Of a DNA stretch of 64,000 bases, positions 57,763 through 64,000 are shown piece by piece. Made by a program: the position numbers and the translations under genes. This DNA is from a virus. The notes beneath the pieces were generated by a model, which was given only the letters and a program-made list of their open reading frames with translations, made no database searches and was not told the origin of the DNA. The stretch lies in IMG/VR virus record IMGVR_UViG_3300032265_003779, positions 1 to 64,000 of that record, one strand, 5' to 3'. Position 1 is the first letter of the stretch, and each line of letters begins with the position of its first letter.

Positions 57763-58506
57763 TTAATATATTTGTATTTGATTTTTATCTGATACGAAGG
57801 TATTTTCTGCATATGTTAATTCAAACCATATGTCATATAATCCTACATCTAGATCTGTGGTGTCCAAAAAGTAGTATCCGAATCTCTTTTCTCTCAAAGA
57901 AACGTCTTCACCATCTACAATGACGTTCAAATCACTTTCTTCTGCTAAACAATTGCTACAGTTTTTTGATAAATAAACCTTAAGACCAGACGTTATTGCT
58001 ATATTATCATAGTACCTTTGTAGTTCTTCGCTCTTAGGAACATTGGGAACAACCTCTACAATTATATATCTTTTACTTCCTTTGGTTACTTTATTTGGTT
58101 TAAAATAAAAACTAAAGTCATAAATGTTGGGAGATGTTGATGTAAACCATAAATTTGGTATAACTTCAAAATAATTTTCAACTGTTGACTCTGTGCATGG
58201 TTCAGATTCTTCAAACTTTACATACCAAGCATCTACATATTTACCTATAGTATACAGAGGGCTTTCAAGATTTACTGTTGCTAGATATTCTCCTTCTGCG
58301 TTGTTAACAACATCTTCGCCAGCTACAGTCTCTACTAATCTTTTTCCGGTAGGATTATCTTCGGTCTTTTCATAAGGATCTAAAAAATATATTTCAACTT
58401 TCTCAACTTTATAGAAATTAGATTTAAAATTTGAATTAAATGCAAATAATCTTAAGTTTAAATCATCTCCACAATTTGGATTTTGAAATCTTTCTTTTGT
58501 TGGCAT
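57763..58506 (-). CDS. Probable structural protein, 247 aa
   Basis: A beta-rich protein (EKVEIYFLDPYEKTED, YATVNLESPLYTIGKYVDAW, LGLYDIWFELTYAEN) with one Cys cluster (SKNCSNCLAEE). AAAAAGGAAATAATTA precedes the ATG. Downstream of the gp26-like gene in the same direction, so a baseplate or tail role is likely. Confidence 0.65.
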   Translation of the reverse strand: MPTKERFQNPNCGDDLNLRLFAFNSNFKSNFYKVEKVEIYFLDPYEKTEDNPTGKRLVETVAGEDVVNNAEGEYLATVNLESPLYTIGKYVDAWYVKFEESEPCTESTVENYFEVIPNLWFTSTSPNIYDFSFYFKPNKVTKGSKRYIIVEVVPNVPKSEELQRYYDNIAITSGLKVYLSKNCSNCLAEESDLNVIVDGEDVSLREKRFGYYFLDTTDLDVGLYDIWFELTYAENTFVSDKNQIQIY

Positions 58507-58509
58507 TAA

Positions 58510-58689
58510 TTATTTCCTTTTTATTTTTCTTCTTTCTGACTCCATGTGCTGATTTTCTTTTTCTTTTTGTTCAATAAATTTATTAATTAACCATTTTCTT
58601 AAGATTATAGGTAGTTTTAATGTCTCGGTCTGTGGCTGTCTCATGTGGTATAAAAAGAAGAATATTTCTTCTGCCAGGTTTTCCCACAA
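58510..58689 (-). CDS. Small baseplate-linked protein in the gp26 -1 frame
   Basis: An open frame of 59 residues from TTG at 58689, two bases after the gp26 stop, reading LWENLAEEIFFFLYHMRQ, then LPIILRKWLINKFIEQKEKE. Composition and pattern look like small helical phage baseplate proteins. The start is uncertain: the frame extends back into the gp26 gene, AGGAGG lies there about 20 bases upstream, and an ATG at 58644 gives a 44-residue form. It could also be reached by a -1 frameshift from gp26. Confidence 0.5.
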   Translation of the reverse strand: MWENLAEEIFFFLYHMRQPQTETLKLPIILRKWLINKFIEQKEKENQHMESERRKIKRK

Positions 58690-58691
58690 TT

Positions 58692-59735
58692 TTATGCTTG
58701 AGTTTTCTCCCTCCTCTGACGCGGGAAGAAAAAATTTGCTTCAAGTGGCAAATCTAGTTCGAATTCCTGTAAGCAACTTGGACAAATAGAATCAACCTTA
58801 GTATCTACACCAAAAGGAGGATCATTAATAAGATTTCTAATATAAGAAACATCAGAGATTGGCAAATTTTTTACAAGTGTTTGTAGATCTCTTTTATCAG
58901 TAATGCCTTGAACTTCTTCTAGCAACAAAGATGTTCTGTATGTTAGGGTATCATCTGTAGCGTTGTCTCCGAAATTTTTAATTCTTTTATCTCTGTGGTC
59001 CTGAATATCCGTTTCATCTCTTCCTTTGGAAAGCCTATATCTAAATTTATATCCAGATGTTGGCAGAACACCTTCAAGCTGAGGTCCATAATTATCAGGG
59101 CATTTTTCAACTATCAGTGAATTTAAATCTATTTCAGTAGAAAATTTTCTTTCACATTCAGGGCACTTAATTTCAACATCGTAAGAGTTAGAATAGGATA
59201 TTATTCTTAAGTAAATTAAAAGATAGGTTCTATCCACTGTTAACAGATCTTCTGGTCTGAATTTTTCTTTAATACACCTAGAGAATATCATGTTTAAGGC
59301 TTGTCCTTTTCTGACAAACCTTGGTGTTGCTAAGATCTGTTCTTCTTCACCAGTCATTGGCTTTATATTCAATATTCCATCTGAAGGTCCATTGTTTCCA
59401 TCATAAAAAACTCCTCTTGATGGCAAGATAATCTCTTCATAAACAGATGTAGAACTCTTTAAGTCTTCAAGAAGACTTTTTAAATCTCCGCTTACAACCT
59501 CTTTTTTTTGCTCTGGGACAAAGCTAGTTTTTCCTGTTATTTGTTGCAGTATTTCAGGAGGAACATTTCCTTTTATTTGAAATGGTAAATTTTCTGAACT
59601 GCCTGGGACCGGCTGGGCTCTATCTGGCTGTTCGTTTGATTCAGAATTAATACCTTCTGCCATTCTTCTTCTAGCCTCTAGCTGTTCGTTTTTATTTTCA
59701 TCACCTCTTCTGGGGCGGAAAACTTCTTCAGACAT
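58692..59735 (-). CDS. gp26: Baseplate protein, T4 gp26 family
   Basis: A 347-residue protein of the T4 baseplate hub family (PF12322-like): YEEIILPSRGVFYDGNNG, then NIKPMTGEEEQILATPRFVR and two zinc-ribbon-like Cys pairs (IKCPECERKFS, ICPSCLQEFELDLPLEANFF). The first 80 residues are disordered (Gln/Asn/Pro-rich). In T4 gp26 is part of the central baseplate hub. The likely start is ATG 59735 with AAAGAAAGG upstream. The exact gene number is by family, not by proven orthology. Confidence 0.8.
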   Translation of the reverse strand: MSEEVFRPRRGDENKNEQLEARRRMAEGINSESNEQPDRAQPVPGSSENLPFQIKGNVPPEILQQITGKTSFVPEQKKEVVSGDLKSLLEDLKSSTSVYEEIILPSRGVFYDGNNGPSDGILNIKPMTGEEEQILATPRFVRKGQALNMIFSRCIKEKFRPEDLLTVDRTYLLIYLRIISYSNSYDVEIKCPECERKFSTEIDLNSLIVEKCPDNYGPQLEGVLPTSGYKFRYRLSKGRDETDIQDHRDKRIKNFGDNATDDTLTYRTSLLLEEVQGITDKRDLQTLVKNLPISDVSYIRNLINDPPFGVDTKVDSICPSCLQEFELDLPLEANFFFPRQRREKTQA

Positions 59736-59808
59736 ATTTACCTTTCTTTAAAGAAATCGCTAAGTTTAGTAGAGTTAAAATTTAAAAAAATTTTCTATAT
59801 TGGTTTAT

Positions 59809-60165
59809 ATGGAGATAAATTTTTACAATATTAGAGAGAAGATATTTTCTAATTCTGAGGTTCAAAAAAAATTACCTTTTTTTAGAGGAGTTTTTGATCA
59901 ATGGAATCTTGCAAACTCTGTCGGCGGTATGGGATCAAGATTACAATTACTTGAAATGGAATTGTTGAAAAACTTAAACTCTGAACATCTCTCTTCTCTT
60001 AGTGATTTTTTCTCAACCGAAGTTACAGTTAGAAAAATTGATAATAATTTATGTAAAAACTATAAATTAGAGCATTATGACGAGTTGCCAGAAGAAATTA
60101 AAGAGTATAGAGAATTTTGTGTTTCTGCGAATAAGGACGGCATTCACTTAACATTGTGGAGATAA
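59809..60165 (+). CDS. Hypothetical protein, 118 aa
   Basis: Starts at ATG 59809 (MEINFYNIREK) rather than an upstream TTG. Mostly helical, with RGVFDQWNLANSVGGMGSRL and a C-terminal DGIHLTLWR. It diverges from the gp26 gene. Not recognised. Confidence 0.6.
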   Translation: MEINFYNIREKIFSNSEVQKKLPFFRGVFDQWNLANSVGGMGSRLQLLEMELLKNLNSEHLSSLSDFFSTEVTVRKIDNNLCKNYKLEHYDELPEEIKEYREFCVSANKDGIHLTLWR

Positions 60166-60171
60166 TTTTAT

Positions 60172-60477
60172 ATGAATCAAACAGTATTGTTTATACTAGC
60201 TTCTATTGGCATGACTCACATACTAATAGATGGATCTATATTTAGCTCGTTGAGATATTGGATAAAAAATAACCTACCGGAAAAGATTGCAAAATTATTT
60301 GAATGTTATATGTGTTTGGGTTTTTGGTGCGGAATGATTGTTGGATCAGGAATTGTTTCACAAAATCCAATCCAAATTTTTGCATGTGGTTGTGCAGGTA
60401 GTTTGCTTTCACAACTAACAGCAGTAATTCTAAATTTATTAGAAGCGGCGATTATCAAATTAACTTCTACGGAGTGA
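60172..60477 (+). CDS. Small membrane protein, DUF1360-like
   Basis: A 101-residue protein with three hydrophobic segments (TVLFILASIGMTHILI, ECYMCLGFWCGMIVGSGIV, IFACGCAGSLLSQLTAVI). FECYMCLGFWCG resembles the CxxCxxFW motif of DUF1360 membrane proteins common in phages. GGAGATAATTTT precedes the ATG. Inserted in the host inner membrane; function unknown. Confidence 0.65.
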   Translation: MNQTVLFILASIGMTHILIDGSIFSSLRYWIKNNLPEKIAKLFECYMCLGFWCGMIVGSGIVSQNPIQIFACGCAGSLLSQLTAVILNLLEAAIIKLTSTE

Positions 60478-60480
60478 AAA

Positions 60481-60858
60481 ATGAAACAACCAATAAGTTT
60501 GACTGATGTAAAACAAGCGTTAAAAGATGATAGGTTTAAAGATAATCTTCCAGAAATTTTTTCAGAAGATATTAAAAAATTTAATGGTAATCCAGGATGT
60601 GGATGTAATGTAAATTTTTATAAAAGACTTCTAAAAGAAGCAAAACCTCAATTACAAGCATACTTTCCAGATAAAGATGTAATAGATGTTGATGAACAAA
60701 TTAAAAAATTATCTCAGAATAATTTTTATGTAATAAATTGCTCTGCAGATGAGCTTGAAGGAAAATTACAGGCTTTACCACCTGGAAGAAAACAATTAGC
60801 TATTGCTAGATATGAAAATCTCGTGACAGTCGTTGTTAATGAACTAGATTTTGTCTAG
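60481..60858 (+). CDS. Hypothetical protein, 125 aa
   Basis: A 125-residue protein 3 bases after the membrane-protein gene. KFNGNPGCGCNVNFYKRLL contains a CGC motif likely at a metal or disulfide site; the C-terminal half (QALPPGRKQLAIARYENLVT) is helix-strand. It overlaps the convergent glycosyltransferase gene by 15 bases. Function unknown. Confidence 0.65.
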   Translation: MKQPISLTDVKQALKDDRFKDNLPEIFSEDIKKFNGNPGCGCNVNFYKRLLKEAKPQLQAYFPDKDVIDVDEQIKKLSQNNFYVINCSADELEGKLQALPPGRKQLAIARYENLVTVVVNELDFV

Positions 60859-61785
60859 TGATTCCTTGCAATTAATTTTCATTTTTTCCGGATAGTCTTT
60901 ATATTTTATGATGTCTATTGGCAATTCGTCATCGTTAACTCTTAATTTTCCAAGCATTATGGCATTTTCATAAAAATAAAAAGCTTTTTTATATTTTTTT
61001 AGTTCAAAATTAATATCTCCCAATAAACACCAAAACTCAGCCATTGTTGGATTTTTCTCTAAACAAAATATAATGTTACTAACCGAATTACTAAAATCTT
61101 TTTTAATATAAAAGTATATTAAAGCAGAATAATATTTAATCATCAAATAGCTTGGTAAGTCTGTATTCTTCTCAAAGAATAAATATCTTTTTGATGCTTT
61201 TAAAAACTCCTCATATTTTTTATTTTTAATAAAAAAACATGACTCATAATAAAGAGGATAGGATTTTAATTTTTCATTTTCTTTCCATTTCATTAAAATT
61301 TCAAATTCATCTTCTATTTCAACATCTAATATTTGTTTTAAAACTATGCTTGTTTTTATAGATTCGTGATATATGTTTTCATAAATTGGATTTTCAAAAC
61401 TTATATTTAAATTTTTATCAAATAGTCTTATATTTTTAGATAATATACTGTTTTGTAAAAGTAAAACACTATACACGGATTGTTTTTCGCTAATTAATTT
61501 ATCTATTTCATTTTTACCATTAATTATTTTTTCGTTAGGCTCTATGAAAAAAATCCAATCATTTTTTGAATATTTAATTAAATTGTTTTTATTGTCCTTT
61601 TTGTTTTTAGAAACTTGTGGTAGTATTTTATATTTATATCTACGGATTATCTCTAATGTATTGTCATTTGATCCCATATCTGTAAAGATAATGTCTGAAC
61701 ATATATCTTTAATAGAATTTATGCACTCATCAAGAGTATCTTGATTATTTTTTGTAACAACACAAATTGATAAATTTTTAATCAT
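60844..61785 (-). CDS. Family 2 glycosyltransferase with TPR-like C-terminus
   Basis: A 313-residue protein. The N-terminal domain has the GT2 pattern: LSICVVTKNNQDTLDECINS, DIIFTDMGSNDNTLEI (a DxGSxDxT motif) and WIFFIEPNEKII in place of the usual DxD, which is a weak metal site. The C-terminal half has TPR-like repeats (AEFWCLLGDINFELKKYKKA, FYFYENAIML). Start at 61785 overlaps the 51-residue gene by 8 bases. Probably glycosylates phage or host surface molecules. Confidence 0.7.
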   Translation of the reverse strand: MIKNLSICVVTKNNQDTLDECINSIKDICSDIIFTDMGSNDNTLEIIRRYKYKILPQVSKNKKDNKNNLIKYSKNDWIFFIEPNEKIINGKNEIDKLISEKQSVYSVLLLQNSILSKNIRLFDKNLNISFENPIYENIYHESIKTSIVLKQILDVEIEDEFEILMKWKENEKLKSYPLYYESCFFIKNKKYEEFLKASKRYLFFEKNTDLPSYLMIKYYSALIYFYIKKDFSNSVSNIIFCLEKNPTMAEFWCLLGDINFELKKYKKAFYFYENAIMLGKLRVNDDELPIDIIKYKDYPEKMKINCKESLDKI

Positions 61786-61933
61786 TTTCTAAAGTTTTTA
61801 TCAAAAGTTCTATGACTTTGGCGAAATTTTCTTTATTTTTACTTTTATAATACTGTATTAGATCTTTGTAGTACTTAATACATCTAGGATCTTCGATTAT
61901 TTTATAGAATATATTATAATAATTTTGGTCCAT
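61778..61933 (-). CDS. Small helical protein, 51 aa
   Basis: Reads MDQNYYNIFYKIIEDPRCIK, then YYKDLIQYYKSKNKENF and ends KVIELLIKTLEND. It overlaps the glycosyltransferase start by 8 bases, which suggests coupling and supports it as real. The ATG follows AATATATTCTATTAAATT without a binding site. The pattern resembles a TPR half-repeat. Function unknown. Confidence 0.5.
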   Translation of the reverse strand: MDQNYYNIFYKIIEDPRCIKYYKDLIQYYKSKNKENFAKVIELLIKTLEND

Positions 61934-61970
61934 AATTTAATAGAATATATTCTTTCTAAAAAGGAGAAGA

Positions 61971-62474
61971 ATGGCATCTGAATATTTGAACAATAAGAAT
62001 TTAGAACGAGTTATTATATCTTTTCAAAAGATTAAAAGACATAAAAAAATGCATGAATATTTAATAAAGAATATAAATGAGCAAAGTCCAAAAGAAAAAG
62101 AGCCAGAATCTTGGACATACATCAAAGAACAGAGTAAAAAAAACATACTTGATTACGAAGATACTCAAAAAGACTTGGCAAAAGCATTTTATACATTATC
62201 AGAAAATATTGTTAGATATGCAAAATTTAATTTAATAGATCCAGATGATAGTGTTCAAGAAGGAGTTTTAATTTGTTTTGAAAAATTAGATAGATTTGAT
62301 CCAAGATTTGGAAAAGCTTTTAACTACATGACTACTTGTATATTAAATCATTTTAAACAATTGTATAGATCTGCAAGAAATTATACAGAACTTAAGAAAA
62401 AGTATCAGGAACATGTATCTAAAGAGATTCAGAGTGAAATAAATTATTCAAAAAATAATAAATTTAAAGATTAG
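61971..62474 (+). CDS. gp55: Late sigma factor, T4 gp55-like
   Basis: A 167-residue protein with a sigma-70 region-2-like core: FNLIDPDDSVQEGVLICFEK, then LDRFDPRFGKAFNYMTTCIL and NHFKQLYRSARNYTEL, which in gp55 binds RNA polymerase and recognises the -10-like late promoter TATAAATA. The N-terminal 75 residues are Lys/Glu-rich and helical. AAAAGGAGAAGA precedes the ATG. It should direct transcription of the leaderless late genes in this window. gp33- and gp45-type partners are not seen. Confidence 0.85.
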   Translation: MASEYLNNKNLERVIISFQKIKRHKKMHEYLIKNINEQSPKEKEPESWTYIKEQSKKNILDYEDTQKDLAKAFYTLSENIVRYAKFNLIDPDDSVQEGVLICFEKLDRFDPRFGKAFNYMTTCILNHFKQLYRSARNYTELKKKYQEHVSKEIQSEINYSKNNKFKD

Positions 62475-62935
62475 GTTTTTGGACCTCGTTTTAAACTGAC
62501 TGGCTTTAATTTATCTTGATATCTATCTGGTTGGTCCTTTAAGTCCTGTAGCAGCTTATAAGCCTCTTTGCTTATTTCGCTTGCTGTTTTGCCGCTACAG
62601 CTTTCTGTTTTTATTACAGAAACAGCTTTATTGCTTTTATTATAAAAACCTCTGGATATTACGAAACATTTATTTTTAAAATCCCAACTTACAATAGCAA
62701 CCCATTCTCCATCATCCCAATTTCTAGTGGCTATTATCAGCCTATAAGGCTGTTCTGAGTATACATGTTTTGTGTGAAAACCATAATTTTTCATTGCAGC
62801 ACTAACAAAGCCCAACGCTATCTTAGAGTATGCATCTAAGACTTCGTTGGGTTCTGTTCTGTAGTTTATAGATATGCTATATCTGGATAAATCTACACTT
62901 TCTTCTAGTTTCCAATCATTAAATGATTTCATCAT
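62471..62935 (-). CDS. Tagged protein, 154 aa
   Basis: Starts MMKSFNDWKLEESVDLS (second ATG at 62932 equally possible), the recurrent tag. The body is a beta-rich domain (YSISINYRTEPNE, QPYRLIIATRNWDDGEWVAIV) and a helical tail. It overlaps the gp13 gene by one base (TAATG), with AGGATA upstream. Converges on the gp55 gene. No known family; a packaged internal protein is inferred. Confidence 0.65.
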   Translation of the reverse strand: MMKSFNDWKLEESVDLSRYSISINYRTEPNEVLDAYSKIALGFVSAAMKNYGFHTKHVYSEQPYRLIIATRNWDDGEWVAIVSWDFKNKCFVISRGFYNKSNKAVSVIKTESCSGKTASEISKEAYKLLQDLKDQPDRYQDKLKPVSLKRGPKT

Positions 62936-63801
62936 TATCCTAATATAATTTGTGGCAAATCACCAAACCTAGTTATTAATCTTTCTTCCCAATCTTTTTT
63001 ATCTTGTATTCCTTCTTGCAATATTTGCTGTCCGTCTAATTGAACTCCACCGTTTGGTCCGGGTGGATTGGTTATTTTTGACCTTATTCTTCCTAACATT
63101 ATTTTTGCAAAAGACAAAGCACCTTCTTGCATGGCTTGTGTAACTTCCTTGAAATCTGGTCTTTTTTGTAGGTAATGAACAGCAACAAGATGGGTTTTAT
63201 AAGGAACTGGGTATAATTTTATACTTCCGTATCCTCCTATCCATTCCCATCCTCCTTGTTGGCTTGACATTCTATTATATGTATCTTCGTATTGCTTATA
63301 CAACATCCATTCATTCATTTTGCCCCAAACTGGCGTTTGTGGGTTTATGCCTCCAGCAATACTGCCATAGGCTCCTGCTCCCATATATTCAAGAGGTATT
63401 ACTCCTCCTAAATCGGATGCACTAAACGCGTATTGGGCTGTTTGTTTGTATGCTACCTCTCTTATCATCCCTATGTCGCAAGGCATCTCATATATTGTTT
63501 GACCAGGAACAGTATTAAAAACATACCATTGGTAGTATTCTCTTGGTGCATAATCTTCAAATATTTGTAAAGCAAAATCAATAGCCCCATCTAATTGCTG
63601 CTCGTCTAGCTCTATTGATACTACTGGGGCTCCCAACATTAGGAGAACATAGTCTTTTATCTGATCTCTAACTTTTTCTCGGTTTTTTCTTGGTGCTATT
63701 TTGCACAAAGGTTCAGTAGGTCCAAGCAACTGTCCGCATGGTGTGCCACTTTGACAATTTGCATTTTGTGATGGTCTCGGTATTTCTAAAATATTAGCCA
63801 T
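62935..63801 (-). CDS. gp13: Neck protein, T4 gp13-like
   Basis: A 288-residue head-completion protein. The gp13 signature is YVLLMLGAPVVSIELDEQQL, then DGAIDFALQIFEDYAPREYY and VPGQTIYEMPCDIGMIREVA. It joins the filled head to the tail together with gp14, which is not in the window. The start region (MANILEIPRPSQN) has a Cys-rich segment. It has no ribosome binding site; the ATG follows TTTATATATATAATAT. Confidence 0.85.
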   Translation of the reverse strand: MANILEIPRPSQNANCQSGTPCGQLLGPTEPLCKIAPRKNREKVRDQIKDYVLLMLGAPVVSIELDEQQLDGAIDFALQIFEDYAPREYYQWYVFNTVPGQTIYEMPCDIGMIREVAYKQTAQYAFSASDLGGVIPLEYMGAGAYGSIAGGINPQTPVWGKMNEWMLYKQYEDTYNRMSSQQGGWEWIGGYGSIKLYPVPYKTHLVAVHYLQKRPDFKEVTQAMQEGALSFAKIMLGRIRSKITNPPGPNGGVQLDGQQILQEGIQDKKDWEERLITRFGDLPQIILG

Positions 63802-63817
63802 ATATTATATATATAAA
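63802..63817 (-). promoter_or_regulatory. Late-promoter-like element abutting the gp13 ATG
   Basis: On the minus strand TTTATATATATAATAT ends at the ATG at 63801 with no ribosome binding site. A late structural gene with this start supports the element as a gp55-type promoter. Confidence 0.55.
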
Positions 63818-63836
63818 ATACAAGGATAAATTCAAA

Positions 63837-64000
63837 ATGTATAACTTCAAAGAATTTTTTAATAAAAACTGCACTTTTAAAATGTTGTTAGAGGCATATC
63901 GTGGATGGCATTCAGAAAAACCAATTCTTTATGATTACGAAGATTTAGATTTCTTATATCAAATAGATCAAAAATATTGGGAAGATGCATTAAAAGCAAG
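63837..64000 (+). CDS. Tagged protein, 5' end only
   Basis: Starts at ATG 63837 after AAGGATAAATTC and runs off the right edge. The first residues MYNFKEFFNKN and FKMLLEAYRGW resemble the recurrent tag; the LLEA segment could be a gp21-type cut site. The following part (YDYEDLDFLYQIDQKYWEDA) is acidic. Function unknown. Confidence 0.6.
   Translation, partial: MYNFKEFFNKNCTFKMLLEAYRGWHSEKPILYDYEDLDFLYQIDQKYWEDALKA

Overview
The window is a stretch of a large, AT-rich genome of a T4-like tailed phage (myovirus), probably from an uncultured lineage. The assignment rests on recognisable T4 core genes on both strands: terminase large subunit (gp17), primase (gp61-like), prohead protease (gp21), scaffold (gp22), major capsid protein (gp23), neck protein (gp13), a baseplate protein of the gp26 family and the late sigma factor (gp55). 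Genes are packed tightly, often with 4-base stop/start overlaps. TAA, TAG and TGA are all used as stops, so the code looks standard. There is no rRNA, no CRISPR array and no insertion sequence, and only one tRNA (Pro, UGG). No gap longer than about 300 bases lacks a gene. Gene order is shuffled relative to T4. Two small families (at 40203 and 49999) resemble proteins I associate with planctomycete genomes, so a planctomycete host is a weak guess.

Layout. 1-8.7 kb: end of a collagen-like fibre gene, then a row of virion proteins, three of them paralogues with PKD-type domains. 8.7-12.7 kb: small genes, an actin-like ATPase and a duplicated DUF5659 protein. 12.7-16 kb: gp61-like primase and Cas4-like nuclease diverging from one start region, then a secreted trypsin-like protease. 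16-21 kb: terminase, a very acidic protein and a thermolysin-like metalloprotease. 21-31 kb: virion proteins, a LamG-type fibre, a ferritin-like protein, a sulfotransferase-like protein, a UvrD-family helicase and a delta-60-repeat fibre. 31-33 kb: a membrane-anchored cysteine protease and small genes. 33-38 kb: head operon (unknown head protein, 21, 22, 23) ending in a strong terminator, followed by an HNH endonuclease and tRNA-Pro. 40-44 kb: reverse-strand run of small genes including two deoxyribosyltransferase-like proteins. 44-50 kb: sedolisin protease, two large paralogues, a metallothionein-like protein and an HD hydrolase. 50-57 kb: fibres, a DUF3445 (HODM-like) protein, a flavodoxin-like protein, a small zincin and a GT60-type glycosyltransferase. 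57-64 kb: gp26-like baseplate protein, a family 2 glycosyltransferase, gp55 and gp13.

The main unexplained signal is a short N-terminal tag, roughly M-K-x-F-x-x-W-[L/I]-x-x-E, on about fifteen otherwise unrelated proteins (helicase, HD hydrolase, metalloproteases, flavodoxin-like protein, metallothionein-like protein, a large paralogue pair and several small proteins). It resembles the capsid-targeting sequence of T4 internal proteins, which directs them into the prohead and is removed by the gp21 protease; gp21 is also encoded here. I infer that the phage packages an enzyme-rich internal proteome and may deliver it with its DNA. Many of these genes lack a ribosome binding site and have a TATATAA-like late-promoter element within about 15 bases of the ATG, suggesting leaderless late transcripts made under gp55.

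A second theme is surface chemistry: four fibre or structural proteins end in mucin-like Thr-Pro repeats, and the window encodes a GT60-type glycosyltransferase, a family whose eukaryotic members glycosylate Thr/Pro-rich or hydroxyproline acceptors. A third is protease richness: trypsin-like, thermolysin-like, C39-like and sedolisin proteases in addition to gp21 and a small HEATH zincin.
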